Shown here piece by piece: positions 1 to 7,113 of a stretch of DNA of 64,000 nt. Position 1 is the stretch's first letter, and every line of letters begins with the position of its first letter. The notes beneath the pieces were generated by a model, which had not been told where the DNA came from, ran no database searches, and saw nothing but the letters and a program-made list of their open reading frames with translations. This DNA is from JAENVU01 sp031422675. GTDB taxonomy: Bacteria; Actinomycetota; Acidimicrobiia; IMCC26256; JAENVU01. The stretch is from contig JANPMG010000013.1 in NCBI GenBank assembly GCA_031422675.1, positions 5,411 to 69,410 of the forward strand. Reading direction: 5' to 3'. Made by a program: the position numbers and the translations under genes.

Positions 1-84
1 ATCCGGGAAGCACACGAGCACTGTGTCGATCTCGCCGGCGGCGATCGCGTCCCGCAGCGCGTCGGGCGTGAGGTTTCCAGTCAT
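1..84 (-). CDS. Glutamine synthetase family protein, N-terminal fragment
   Basis: Only the first 28 codons lie in the window; the rest continues off the left edge. The translation begins MTGNLTPDALRDAIAAGEID and continues TVLVCFPD, which resembles the start of GlnA-type ligases of the gamma-glutamyl-amine group, where 'DTVLVxFPDMQGR' opens the beta-grasp domain. An AGAGGA stretch lies just upstream of the ATG, next to a small GCTCC/GGAGC hairpin at 95-107. The next minus-strand genes of matching theme encode amine oxidation and transport, so glutamylation of an amine is a plausible role. The fragment is too short for certainty. Confidence 0.6.
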   Translation of the reverse strand, partial: MTGNLTPDALRDAIAAGEIDTVLVCFPD

Positions 85-293
85 CTGTCCTCTTGCTCCT
101 TCGGAGCGGGCCGGACGGGCCACGCTTCACTGGTAGATGGGCTGGGGTCGGTGCAGGGTCCGCTTCGCTCGGACATCGGGGCTCCTTCGACGGACGAGGC
201 GAGCAGAGCGTACGGCCCGGAATGCACGCGCCGCGGTTTCCGGCGGGGTCGGGGAGGTTCGAGTCGGGTCGGCCGGACGGGGAAGCGCCGGGC

Positions 294-674
294 TCAGAAG
301 GCCGACCGGAGCTTCGGAAGCATCGGGAAGTGGCGAACGTTCAGTGTCACGAGGTCGGCATCGAACGCTTCGGCGGTGGCTGCGATGACGTAGTCGACGA
401 TGTCGATTGCCCCGTGCGAACGGCGAAAGCGGCGTAAGTGTTCACCGGCACGCGCCGCGATCGAGTCCGTGACGGGGACGAGTGCAACTCCGGCGAAGAG
501 TCGGTTCACGCTCGACCGTTCTGTCGATCGCATGCCGCCCTCGAGTTCCGTGCGCGAGAGCACACTCGCAAACGCGCCGTCCGAGACGGCCGCGGCACGG
601 AGTCGTTCGGTCGCGCGTCCGTCACCGCGCAGGTGGGCGATCAGAACCGACGAGTCGAACAGCGCGGCGGTCAC
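294..674 (-). CDS. vapC: VapC-type PIN-domain toxin
   Basis: 126-residue PIN-domain ribonuclease, the toxin of a type II toxin-antitoxin pair. The N-terminus TAALFDSSVLIAHL carries the first conserved acidic residue (D in FDSS), SRTELEGG gives the second, and the C-terminal part has IDIVDYVIAATA followed by LVTLNVRHF, the usual PIN end. The GTG start at 674 overlaps the antitoxin stop (GTGA), so the two are translationally coupled. An upstream in-frame ATG at 740 lies inside the antitoxin and adds only a basic non-conserved tail, so I reject it. VapC toxins usually cleave tRNA or rRNA; the target here is unknown. Confidence 0.85.
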   Translation of the reverse strand: MTAALFDSSVLIAHLRGDGRATERLRAAAVSDGAFASVLSRTELEGGMRSTERSSVNRLFAGVALVPVTDSIAARAGEHLRRFRRSHGAIDIVDYVIAATAEAFDADLVTLNVRHFPMLPKLRSAF

Positions 675-931
675 AGTCCGAGGTCCGCGAGTCGATCGGC
701 ACTCCCTCGGCCGCGGACTGCGGCAAGCCATTCCGGCCATTCGGGCGCATCGGGAAGAATGCCTGCGGTTGCATCGATCGCGGCGAGCCGATCGGCGGTG
801 CCGTCATCGATGCCGAGGTCCGCGTCGAGGATCCGGCGGATCACCTCGGCTTTGGAGATCTGACCGTCAGCCGCTCGCTGCGCGATGGCGCGCTGCTGCA
901 CTTCGGTCAGGTAGATCTGGGTCCGCTGCAT
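671..931 (-). CDS. vapB: VapB-type ribbon-helix-helix antitoxin
   Basis: 86-residue antitoxin. The first half (MQRTQIYLTEVQQRAIAQRA, then ISKAEVIRRILD) has the strand-helix-helix pattern of a ribbon-helix-helix DNA-binding protein; the acidic, Trp-containing second half (DAPEWPEWLAAV) would wrap around the toxin. The stop overlaps the vapC start by 4 bp. A TATGCT hexamer ends 8 bp before the ATG, giving a leaderless promoter, and a 9-bp direct repeat covers the start codon and the hexamer. Autorepression by the VapBC complex is therefore expected. Confidence 0.85.
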   Translation of the reverse strand: MQRTQIYLTEVQQRAIAQRAADGQISKAEVIRRILDADLGIDDGTADRLAAIDATAGILPDAPEWPEWLAAVRGRGSADRLADLGL

Positions 932-949
932 ACATCAGGAGCATACATC
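928..949. promoter_or_regulatory. Direct-repeat operator over the vapBC promoter
   Basis: GCATACATC occurs at 928-936 and again at 941-949, a 13-bp period. The left copy contains the vapB start codon (minus strand) and the right copy contains most of the TATGCT -10 hexamer (945-940). Repeated half-sites over the promoter are typical of ribbon-helix-helix autorepression; binding itself is inferred. Confidence 0.55.
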
Positions 950-991
950 GCTCAGACAGTTGTGGTCTGCTGAAAGGTCGCCGGGCGCCGC

Positions 992-1055
992 CGTCACGCC
1001 CGGTTACCGTCACGTCCGGTTACCGTCACGCCCGGATACCGTCACGCCCGGATGC
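992..1055. repeat. Four tandem 16-bp repeats
   Basis: Four head-to-tail copies of CGTCACGCCCGGTTAC with 1-3 substitutions: 992-1007, 1008-1023 (CGTCACGTCCGGTTAC), 1024-1039 (CGTCACGCCCGGATAC) and 1040-1055 (CGTCACGCCCGGATGC). The last copy contains the stop codon and final codons of the FAD/GcvT gene on the minus strand, so the array lies between its 3' end and the vapBC promoter. The period is not a multiple of three. No intrinsic hairpin is evident. Confidence 0.9.
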
Positions 1056-3486
1056 GGGCGCCCTTCGGGTCCCACTGCGGGTCCCGGACGATCTCGGCCG
1101 GCTGCCACGTGCCGAACATCTCGATCTCGACCGCCCGCCCGATATCGGACCGGTTCGCGGGGACGTAGGCGAATGCGAGCGCCCCGCCCACGCGGTAGCC
1201 GTAGTTCCCGCTGGTCACCCGGCCGACGATCTCGCCGCCCACGCGCACCGGTTCGGATCCGAGCGGCACCGCGAGCGGGTCGAGCGGGCGGACGCAGCGC
1301 AGCCGACGGCTCACCCCGCTCGCCTTCACGGCTCGGAGCGCGCGCTGGCCGACGAACTCGGTCGGCGAGTCGAGCGCGACGGCGAACCCGAGCCCGGCCT
1401 CGTACGGGTTGTCCTCGGGGGTGATATCGGCGGACCACACGCGGTAGCCCTTCTCCACCCGCAGCGCGTCGATGGCGCGATATCCGGCGGCGCACAGGTC
1501 GTGGCGCGCCCCGGCCTCCCACAGCAGATCCCAGAGCGCGACCCCGTACTCGGACGGACAGTAGAGCTCCCAGCCGAGTTCGCCCACGTAGGTCACGCGC
1601 ACTGCGACGATCGGAACCGAGCCGAGCGTGAGCGACTGCGCGCTCAGGTACGGGAACGCGTCGTTGGACAACGACGTCGTGGTCAGCGGCGCGAGCAGAT
1701 CACGCGCGCGTGGGCCCCATACGCCGAGACAGGCGAAGCCACCCGTCACGTCGACGAGTTCCGCCGCGTCACCCTCGGTCAGGAGATCCTGTTGCTTGCG
1801 CAGCCACCCCAGATCGTGGGCGCCGAACGCGGTTCCGGTGACGACGAGGAAACGATCCCGGCCGAGCCGGGTGACCGTGAGATCGCACTCGATGCCACCC
1901 CGGTCGTTACACAGCTGGGTGTAGATGACCGAGCCAATGGCGCGGTCCACGTCGTTCGCGCACACCCGTTGCAGAAAGTTCGCCGCGCCCGCGCCGCGAA
2001 CTTCCAACTTCGAGAAGCTCGTCTCGTCGAAGATCGCGACCGAGTCCCGGCACGCGAGCGCCTCCACCTCGATCGCCGGACTCCAGTGTTCGCCCGCCCA
2101 TCCATGCGGTCGCAACTCCTCGGAACCGCGGGACGCGTGCGGCGCGAACCAGTTGGGCCGCTCCCACATGCTCTTCTCGCCGAACTCGCATCCCAGTGCG
2201 GCCAACCGGTCGTACGCGGGCGAGCGGCGCAACGGCCGTCCCGCGGTCCGCTCCTCGTTCGGAAAGTGGATGTCGTAGTAAGTGGAGTACACCTCGACCG
2301 ATCGCGCGACCGCGAGCTCGCGGCTCGCGTACTGCGGACCGAAGCGACGGATGTCCATCTTCCAGGTGTCGAAGCTCGGTTCGCCGTCGAGAATCCACTC
2401 GCTCATCACGCGCCCGATCCCGCCTGCGCCCGCAATGCCGTGCGCGCAGAACCCGGCGGCCACGAAGAGGCCGTGCACGGCGCTCTCGCCGAGGACGAAC
2501 TCGTTGTCGGGCGTGAAACCCTCGGGGCCGTTCACCAAGGAGATGATCTCGGCGTTCTCCGCCGCCGGAACCCGTCGGATCGCGTTGGTCATGATCGGCG
2601 CGAACCGGTCCCAGTCTTCCGGGAGCAACTTGTTATTGAAATCGGCCGGGACCCCATGAACACTCCACGGCGCCGGATCCCGTTCGTAGCCGCCGAGGAC
2701 GAGCCCGCCGGATTCGCGGCGGAAGTACACGAGGTTGTCGGGGTCACGTAGTTGCGGCAACGAGTCGGTGACGCCGTCGATGGGCGCGGTCACCACGTAC
2801 TGATGGGCCATCGGCACGATCGGCACCGCGATGCTCGCGAGGGCCGCGACGTCGGGGGTGTACATCCCGCACGCGAGCACGACGGTCTCCGCCTCCACCC
2901 GTCCCTTATCGGTCTCGACCGCGCGCACCCGACCGTGCGTGACGTCGAAGCCGGTGACCCGGACACCGGTCTCCACCGTGACGCCGCGGGCCTTGGCCCC
3001 GCCGATCAACGCGTAGGTGAGGCCGCTGGGATCGAGGTAGCCGTCGGTGGGTAGCCACACCCCGCCGAGCACGCCCGCGGGGTCCATGAGCGGGAACAAC
3101 TCGGCCGCCTCCCCGGGGCCGACGAGTTCCATCGGCAGACCGAAGGTCTTGGCCCACCCGTGCTGGCGAGTGAGCTCCTCCATGCGAGCAGTGGTGGAAG
3201 CGATGCGGAGCGATCCGACCTCACGCCAGCCGGGGGAGCGGCCCGTCTCTGCGGCCTCCGTTTCCAAGCGGCGGTAGAGATCGACGCTGTGCATCATCAT
3301 GCGCGTCAACGGCAGCGAGCCGCGGAGCTGACCGACGAGTCCCGCGGAATGGAAGGTGGAGCCGCTCGTGACCTCGGCGCGTTCGAGGACGAGCACATCG
3401 GTGCACCCGGCCTCGGCGAGATGCCACGCAATGCTCGCCCCCCCGACCCCGGCGCCGACGACGACGACCTGCGCGCGCGACTTCAT
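1042..3486 (-). CDS. FAD-dependent oxidoreductase / GcvT aminomethyltransferase fusion (dimethylglycine/sarcosine dehydrogenase-like)
   Basis: 814 residues. The N-terminal DAO-type domain opens with a Rossmann motif (VVVVGAGVGGASIAWHLAEA, residues ~7-26) and runs to about residue 370; a bridging segment leads to a GcvT-like folate-binding domain from about 440 (FDETSFSKLEVRGAGAANFL, later GELGWELYCP and ALRVEKGYR). This is the layout of sarcosine and dimethylglycine dehydrogenases, which oxidatively N-demethylate an amine and pass the one-carbon unit to tetrahydrofolate. The start at 3486 overlaps the stop of the upstream kinase-like gene (ATGA), and the longer reading frame up to 3888 is antisense noise within that gene. 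The exact amine substrate is not determined. Confidence 0.88.
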   Translation of the reverse strand: MKSRAQVVVVGAGVGGASIAWHLAEAGCTDVLVLERAEVTSGSTFHSAGLVGQLRGSLPLTRMMMHSVDLYRRLETEAAETGRSPGWREVGSLRIASTTARMEELTRQHGWAKTFGLPMELVGPGEAAELFPLMDPAGVLGGVWLPTDGYLDPSGLTYALIGGAKARGVTVETGVRVTGFDVTHGRVRAVETDKGRVEAETVVLACGMYTPDVAALASIAVPIVPMAHQYVVTAPIDGVTDSLPQLRDPDNLVYFRRESGGLVLGGYERDPAPWSVHGVPADFNNKLLPEDWDRFAPIMTNAIRRVPAAENAEIISLVNGPEGFTPDNEFVLGESAVHGLFVAAGFCAHGIAGAGGIGRVMSEWILDGEPSFDTWKMDIRRFGPQYASRELAVARSVEVYSTYYDIHFPNEERTAGRPLRRSPAYDRLAALGCEFGEKSMWERPNWFAPHASRGSEELRPHGWAGEHWSPAIEVEALACRDSVAIFDETSFSKLEVRGAGAANFLQRVCANDVDRAIGSVIYTQLCNDRGGIECDLTVTRLGRDRFLVVTGTAFGAHDLGWLRKQQDLLTEGDAAELVDVTGGFACLGVWGPRARDLLAPLTTTSLSNDAFPYLSAQSLTLGSVPIVAVRVTYVGELGWELYCPSEYGVALWDLLWEAGARHDLCAAGYRAIDALRVEKGYRVWSADITPEDNPYEAGLGFAVALDSPTEFVGQRALRAVKASGVSRRLRCVRPLDPLAVPLGSEPVRVGGEIVGRVTSGNYGYRVGGALAFAYVPANRSDIGRAVEIEMFGTWQPAEIVRDPQWDPKGARIRA

Positions 3487-4436
3487 GCCGGTTCTGCAAC
3501 CGCAGCTGCGGCCACGAGATCGGCGGGGTACTCGGGTGTCGCCGCGTTGGTGAGCAGCCGGTCGAAGTGTTCGTCGGCGTAGGCGCGGTAATCGAAGTCG
3601 ATGGTGCTGATCCCTTGCTGCACTACGCCCCACATCGCCTCGCGAGCGTCGCTCACGATCTTCATCAGGCGCGTGCGTGCGAGGGTCCGGTGCGTGACGC
3701 TCCCGTGGTACGCGCCGACGAGGTGCATCTCGGCCGCAGCGGAGAGCGAGTTGTTGATCGCGAGATTCCCGAGGTCGAACGCTCGATCGTTCATCCCTGC
3801 ATACTCCCAGTCCAGGAGCCAGAGCCGGGGACCCGCGCCGCGCCCGTTCGTGCCGAGGAAGTTCGCGTGCAGGAGATCGTTGTGGCACGGAACCGGCGGA
3901 TCGGGCGTGGCCGCGAACGCGACGCGGATCTCCTCGACGATCGCGGCAACGCGCGCGTACGCCGCCGGGATCGTCACGTGGAGCGCCACCGCCGCGGCGT
4001 GGTGCAGGCGGGGGACGGAGAACGCGTCGAAGCTGTGGTCGAGTGGGCCCGACGAATGAAACGCGCGCAGCATCGCGGCGATCGCGTCGAGGGTGTCCGA
4101 TGCTTCCAAATGTGCCGCCGGCAGCGCGTCGCCGGGCACGAACTCGGTCACGAGGCAGCCATTGAAGAGGCCGAGGACCGGAGGTGCGATCCCGAGGGCG
4201 GCGGCGCGTGACGCGGCGGTGAACTCTGCGTCCCGGTCGATCTCGAGGAGGTCGGTGTGCGCGCCGGGCAGGCGCACGACGAAGCGCGCACCGTCGACAT
4301 CGACGACATGGTTGCGGTTCGTGATGCCGCCGCTCAGTGCGCCGACGACCCGAGCCCGGCCACTCCAGCCCGGCACCCGGGCAATGACCGCAGCGATCCG
4401 GGCCGATTCGAGGTTCGATTCAGGATTCAGATCCAC
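3483..4436 (-). CDS. Phosphotransferase, choline/ethanolamine kinase-like (APH fold)
   Basis: 317 residues with a kinase-like fold. The P-loop-like SGGITNRNH segment near residue 35, the catalytic loop CHNDLLHANF (~183-192) and the metal-binding LLDWEYAG (~206-213) match choline kinases and aminoglycoside phosphotransferases; WEYAG in place of a plain DFG is typical of the choline/ethanolamine branch. It would phosphorylate an amino alcohol with ATP. It lies between the permease gene (33 bp upstream) and the amine dehydrogenase (4-bp overlap), supporting an amine-catabolic operon. Substrate specificity is inferred. Confidence 0.8.
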   Translation of the reverse strand: MDLNPESNLESARIAAVIARVPGWSGRARVVGALSGGITNRNHVVDVDGARFVVRLPGAHTDLLEIDRDAEFTAASRAAALGIAPPVLGLFNGCLVTEFVPGDALPAAHLEASDTLDAIAAMLRAFHSSGPLDHSFDAFSVPRLHHAAAVALHVTIPAAYARVAAIVEEIRVAFAATPDPPVPCHNDLLHANFLGTNGRGAGPRLWLLDWEYAGMNDRAFDLGNLAINNSLSAAAEMHLVGAYHGSVTHRTLARTRLMKIVSDAREAMWGVVQQGISTIDFDYRAYADEHFDRLLTNAATPEYPADLVAAAAVAEPA

Positions 4437-4469
4437 CGCCGACTCCGGATCGGTCGATGATCCGGCCGC

Positions 4470-6125
4470 TCAGCGCTCGGCGGGGGTGTCGCGCTCCATC
4501 CGTTGGAATGTGGAGGGATCGTCACCGGCTTCGACCGCCGCGAGTTCCCGTTCGATCGCCAGCAACTCCTCACGTGATCCCTGCACCTGTGGGCCATTGA
4601 ACCACTTCTTGGCCGAGACCAGCCACCAGATCCCGATGACCGTGAAGATCAGCAGCATCAAGGGACCAGCCCAGTTGAAGTTGTTGAGTCCCACGTTGAC
4701 GCCGTCGATCCGGTCACCCGGAAGCCACGGGTAGAACGCAGGCAGGAAGAACACGAATCCGATGATGACCACCCAGACGAACGCGATCCAACCGATTGGC
4801 TTGCTCCACCGTCCGAGGTTCCACGGTCCCACCTGGAAGTCACGGTTCCGCAGCCGCAGGAAGACGGGGATGATGTACGCGACGTACAGGCCCACGGTCC
4901 CGATGGACACAATGGCGAAGAACGCCACCGAGTAGCCGGCGTTCTGGTAGATCGACGGCAGCCCGAGCAGGAACGCGAGTCCCACTGCCAGCCACACCGA
5001 GTTGGTCGGCGTCCGCGTGCGCGGGTTGATGCGGTGCCAGAGCCGATGGCCGGGCACGGCACCGTCACGCGAGAAGGCGTAGATCATGCGGGAGTTCGCG
5101 GTGACCGACGCCATGCCGCAGAACAGCTGGGCCACGATCGAGATGATGATGAGGAGCTTGCCGCCCGCCGGGCCGATCGCCGCGATGAAGAGCTGGAAGC
5201 CGGCGGTCAACCCGCCGACGGACAACGTTTCGTAGGCGCCATTCGGGATCGCGCGGAGCATGGCGAGGTTCAGGATGAGTCCCGCGATCGCCGAGACGTA
5301 GATCGCGCGCACGATCGCCTTCGAGCTCGCCACGTTGGCCTCGATGGTCTCCTCGGTCATGTGAGCCGACGCGTCGAACCCGGTGATGGTGTATTGCGCG
5401 ATCAACATGCCGATCATGAACACATAAAGTCCGACGAACGGGAAGTCCCATCCGGTGCCGTTCGCGGACGAGAAGATGAAGTCCAGCTTTTGGTGCGACT
5501 CGGGCAGGATCACCAGTGCGCCCACGATGACCGCGACCCCGGTCACGTGCCACCAGACACTCACATTGTTGAAGACCGCGACCAGCTTGACTCGGAACGT
5601 GTTGATGAGCCCGTGCAGGATGAGCACGAGGCCGTACGTGGTGAGGACCCACCAGTTGTTCAGCAGGTTGTGGTCGACGTAGGAGCTGATCAGGAAGTTG
5701 ATCGTGGTCGCGAGCCCGAAGTCGATGCTCGCGGTGATCGCCACCTGCCCGACGAAGTTGAACCAGCCGGTGAACCAACTCCAGGCGGGCGCGTTGCGCT
5801 TGGCGAGCTTTGCCGACCAGTAATAGAGGCCGCCGGCGGTCGGGTACGCGGAGCAGATCTCGGCCATCGCCAGCCCGACGAGCAACGTGAAGAAGCCGAC
5901 GACGATCCAGCTGAACGTGACCGCTTTCGGGCCACCGGCCAACAGCGGGAGGTAGAACGTGGTGATCCCACCGGTGAGAATCGAGATGATCGTGAAGCTC
6001 ACGGCAAAGTTGGAGAACCAACCCATACCGCGCTTGAGCTCCTGGGCGTAGCCCATCTCGTGCAGTCGATCGCGGTCCGCGTCGGCGGTGGCCGTTGAAG
6101 CCGAAGTCGCATCGTGGGTCGACAC
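4470..6125 (-). CDS. APC-superfamily permease, amino acid/choline transporter type
   Basis: 551 residues with about 12 hydrophobic segments. The entry sequence GYAQELKRGMGWFSNFAVSF followed by LTGGITTFYLPLLAGGP resembles the ACT branch of the APC superfamily (choline, GABA and ethanolamine permeases). I chose the GTG at 6125 because GGAAGGGGG lies about 7 bp upstream; another in-frame GTG at 6170 would add 15 residues but lacks a clear ribosome site. It sits directly upstream of the kinase-like and amine dehydrogenase genes, so it probably imports their substrate. Located in the cytoplasmic membrane. Confidence 0.85.
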   Translation of the reverse strand: MSTHDATSASTATADADRDRLHEMGYAQELKRGMGWFSNFAVSFTIISILTGGITTFYLPLLAGGPKAVTFSWIVVGFFTLLVGLAMAEICSAYPTAGGLYYWSAKLAKRNAPAWSWFTGWFNFVGQVAITASIDFGLATTINFLISSYVDHNLLNNWWVLTTYGLVLILHGLINTFRVKLVAVFNNVSVWWHVTGVAVIVGALVILPESHQKLDFIFSSANGTGWDFPFVGLYVFMIGMLIAQYTITGFDASAHMTEETIEANVASSKAIVRAIYVSAIAGLILNLAMLRAIPNGAYETLSVGGLTAGFQLFIAAIGPAGGKLLIIISIVAQLFCGMASVTANSRMIYAFSRDGAVPGHRLWHRINPRTRTPTNSVWLAVGLAFLLGLPSIYQNAGYSVAFFAIVSIGTVGLYVAYIIPVFLRLRNRDFQVGPWNLGRWSKPIGWIAFVWVVIIGFVFFLPAFYPWLPGDRIDGVNVGLNNFNWAGPLMLLIFTVIGIWWLVSAKKWFNGPQVQGSREELLAIERELAAVEAGDDPSTFQRMERDTPAER

Positions 6126-6277
6126 GCGTGGCCCCCTTCCCTCGTGGCGTATGTCGACGGGGATCGTCACACGTCAGGGTCCGCAATGGAAGGGGTGAAA
6201 TGCTACGGATATCGTGGTTTATGGGGGTTCGAAGCGTCGGACTTCGTGGTTTGAGTGCCGACGTCGGCGAGTGCGGG

Positions 6278-7054
6278 TTACTCGGGGGTCACGTAGGCGG
6301 CGGTGATACCGCCGTCCACGACGAGTTGGGCGCCGGTCATGAACGACGAGTCGTCCGACGCGAGGAACAGGGCGGCCTTGGCCAGCTCCTCGGCCTGACC
6401 GAGGCGACCCATCGGAATGTGGACGACGCGCCGGGCCTTGCGCGCCGGATCGCTCATCAGCTCCTCGAGCATCGGCGTGGAGACCGGACCCGGACACAGC
6501 GAGTTGGCGCGAATGTTCTGTCGGCCGTACTCGACCGCGATCTCACGGGTCATCGCCAACACCCCACCCTTCGATGCGGTGTACGCGATCTGCGCGGTGG
6601 CGGCACCCATCAGGGCCACGAAACTCGCGACGTTGACGATGGAGCCGCCCCCGGACGCGAGCATCGCCGGGATTCCGTACTTGCAGCCGAGCCAGACCCC
6701 TTTGAGGTTCACCTCCATGACGCGGTCCCACGTCGGCTCGGGGGTCTCGGTTGCGCCGCCGTCGTCGCCGGGGAAGATGCCTGCGTTGTTGTAGAGCACG
6801 TTGAGGGCTCCGAAGCGATCCATCGCGAAGTCCACCATGGCGCGCACCTGATCGGTGTTGGCCACGTCCACCTTCACGAACGCGGCTTCACCCCCAACCG
6901 CCTCGACGGCCGCCACCGTCTCGGCGCCACCGGCTTCACTGAAATCGGCGACGACGATGCGCGCGCCTTCCTGCGCGAAGAGGACCGACGCGACCTGTCC
7001 CATGCCGTTTCCGGCGCCGGTGATGAGCGCCACCTTGCCGTCGAGTCTGGACAT
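6278..7054 (-). CDS. Short-chain dehydrogenase/reductase (SDR)
   Basis: 258-residue classical SDR. The cofactor motif TGAGNGMG (residues ~12-19), NNAG (~90), a catalytic Ser in NVASF and YTASK (Tyr-x3-Lys, ~157-161) are all present, with the usual C-terminal MTGAQLVVDGG. An acidic residue after the second strand (VVADF) suggests NAD(H) preference. It lies 152 bp upstream of the permease in the same direction, so it may belong to the amine module, for example oxidising an alcohol product, but it could be independent. The lysX-like gene diverges 59 bp away. Confidence 0.85.
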   Translation of the reverse strand: MSRLDGKVALITGAGNGMGQVASVLFAQEGARIVVADFSEAGGAETVAAVEAVGGEAAFVKVDVANTDQVRAMVDFAMDRFGALNVLYNNAGIFPGDDGGATETPEPTWDRVMEVNLKGVWLGCKYGIPAMLASGGGSIVNVASFVALMGAATAQIAYTASKGGVLAMTREIAVEYGRQNIRANSLCPGPVSTPMLEELMSDPARKARRVVHIPMGRLGQAEELAKAALFLASDDSSFMTGAQLVVDGGITAAYVTPE

Positions 7055-7100
7055 GCGTGCTCCGTTCGGAATGGTCCAAGTTGTGAACGCAGCGCGCCGG

Positions 7101-7113
7101 TAGCCTCGACCAA
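7101..7113 (+). promoter_or_regulatory. Leaderless promoter of the lysX-like operon
   Basis: TAGCCT at 7101-7106 ends 7 bp before the ATG at 7114. No ribosome-binding site is possible in the gap, so transcription should start at or next to the A of the ATG. The same spacing recurs at many starts in this window. Confidence 0.55.

Noticed and set aside
992..1055. CRISPR-like array
   Set aside because: Four contiguous 16-bp units with no spacers, and no cas genes; a simple tandem repeat.
400..2751. 783-codon plus-strand open frame
   Set aside because: It is antisense to vapBC and the FAD/GcvT gene and has Arg/His/Val-rich composition with no motif; a by-product of high GC.
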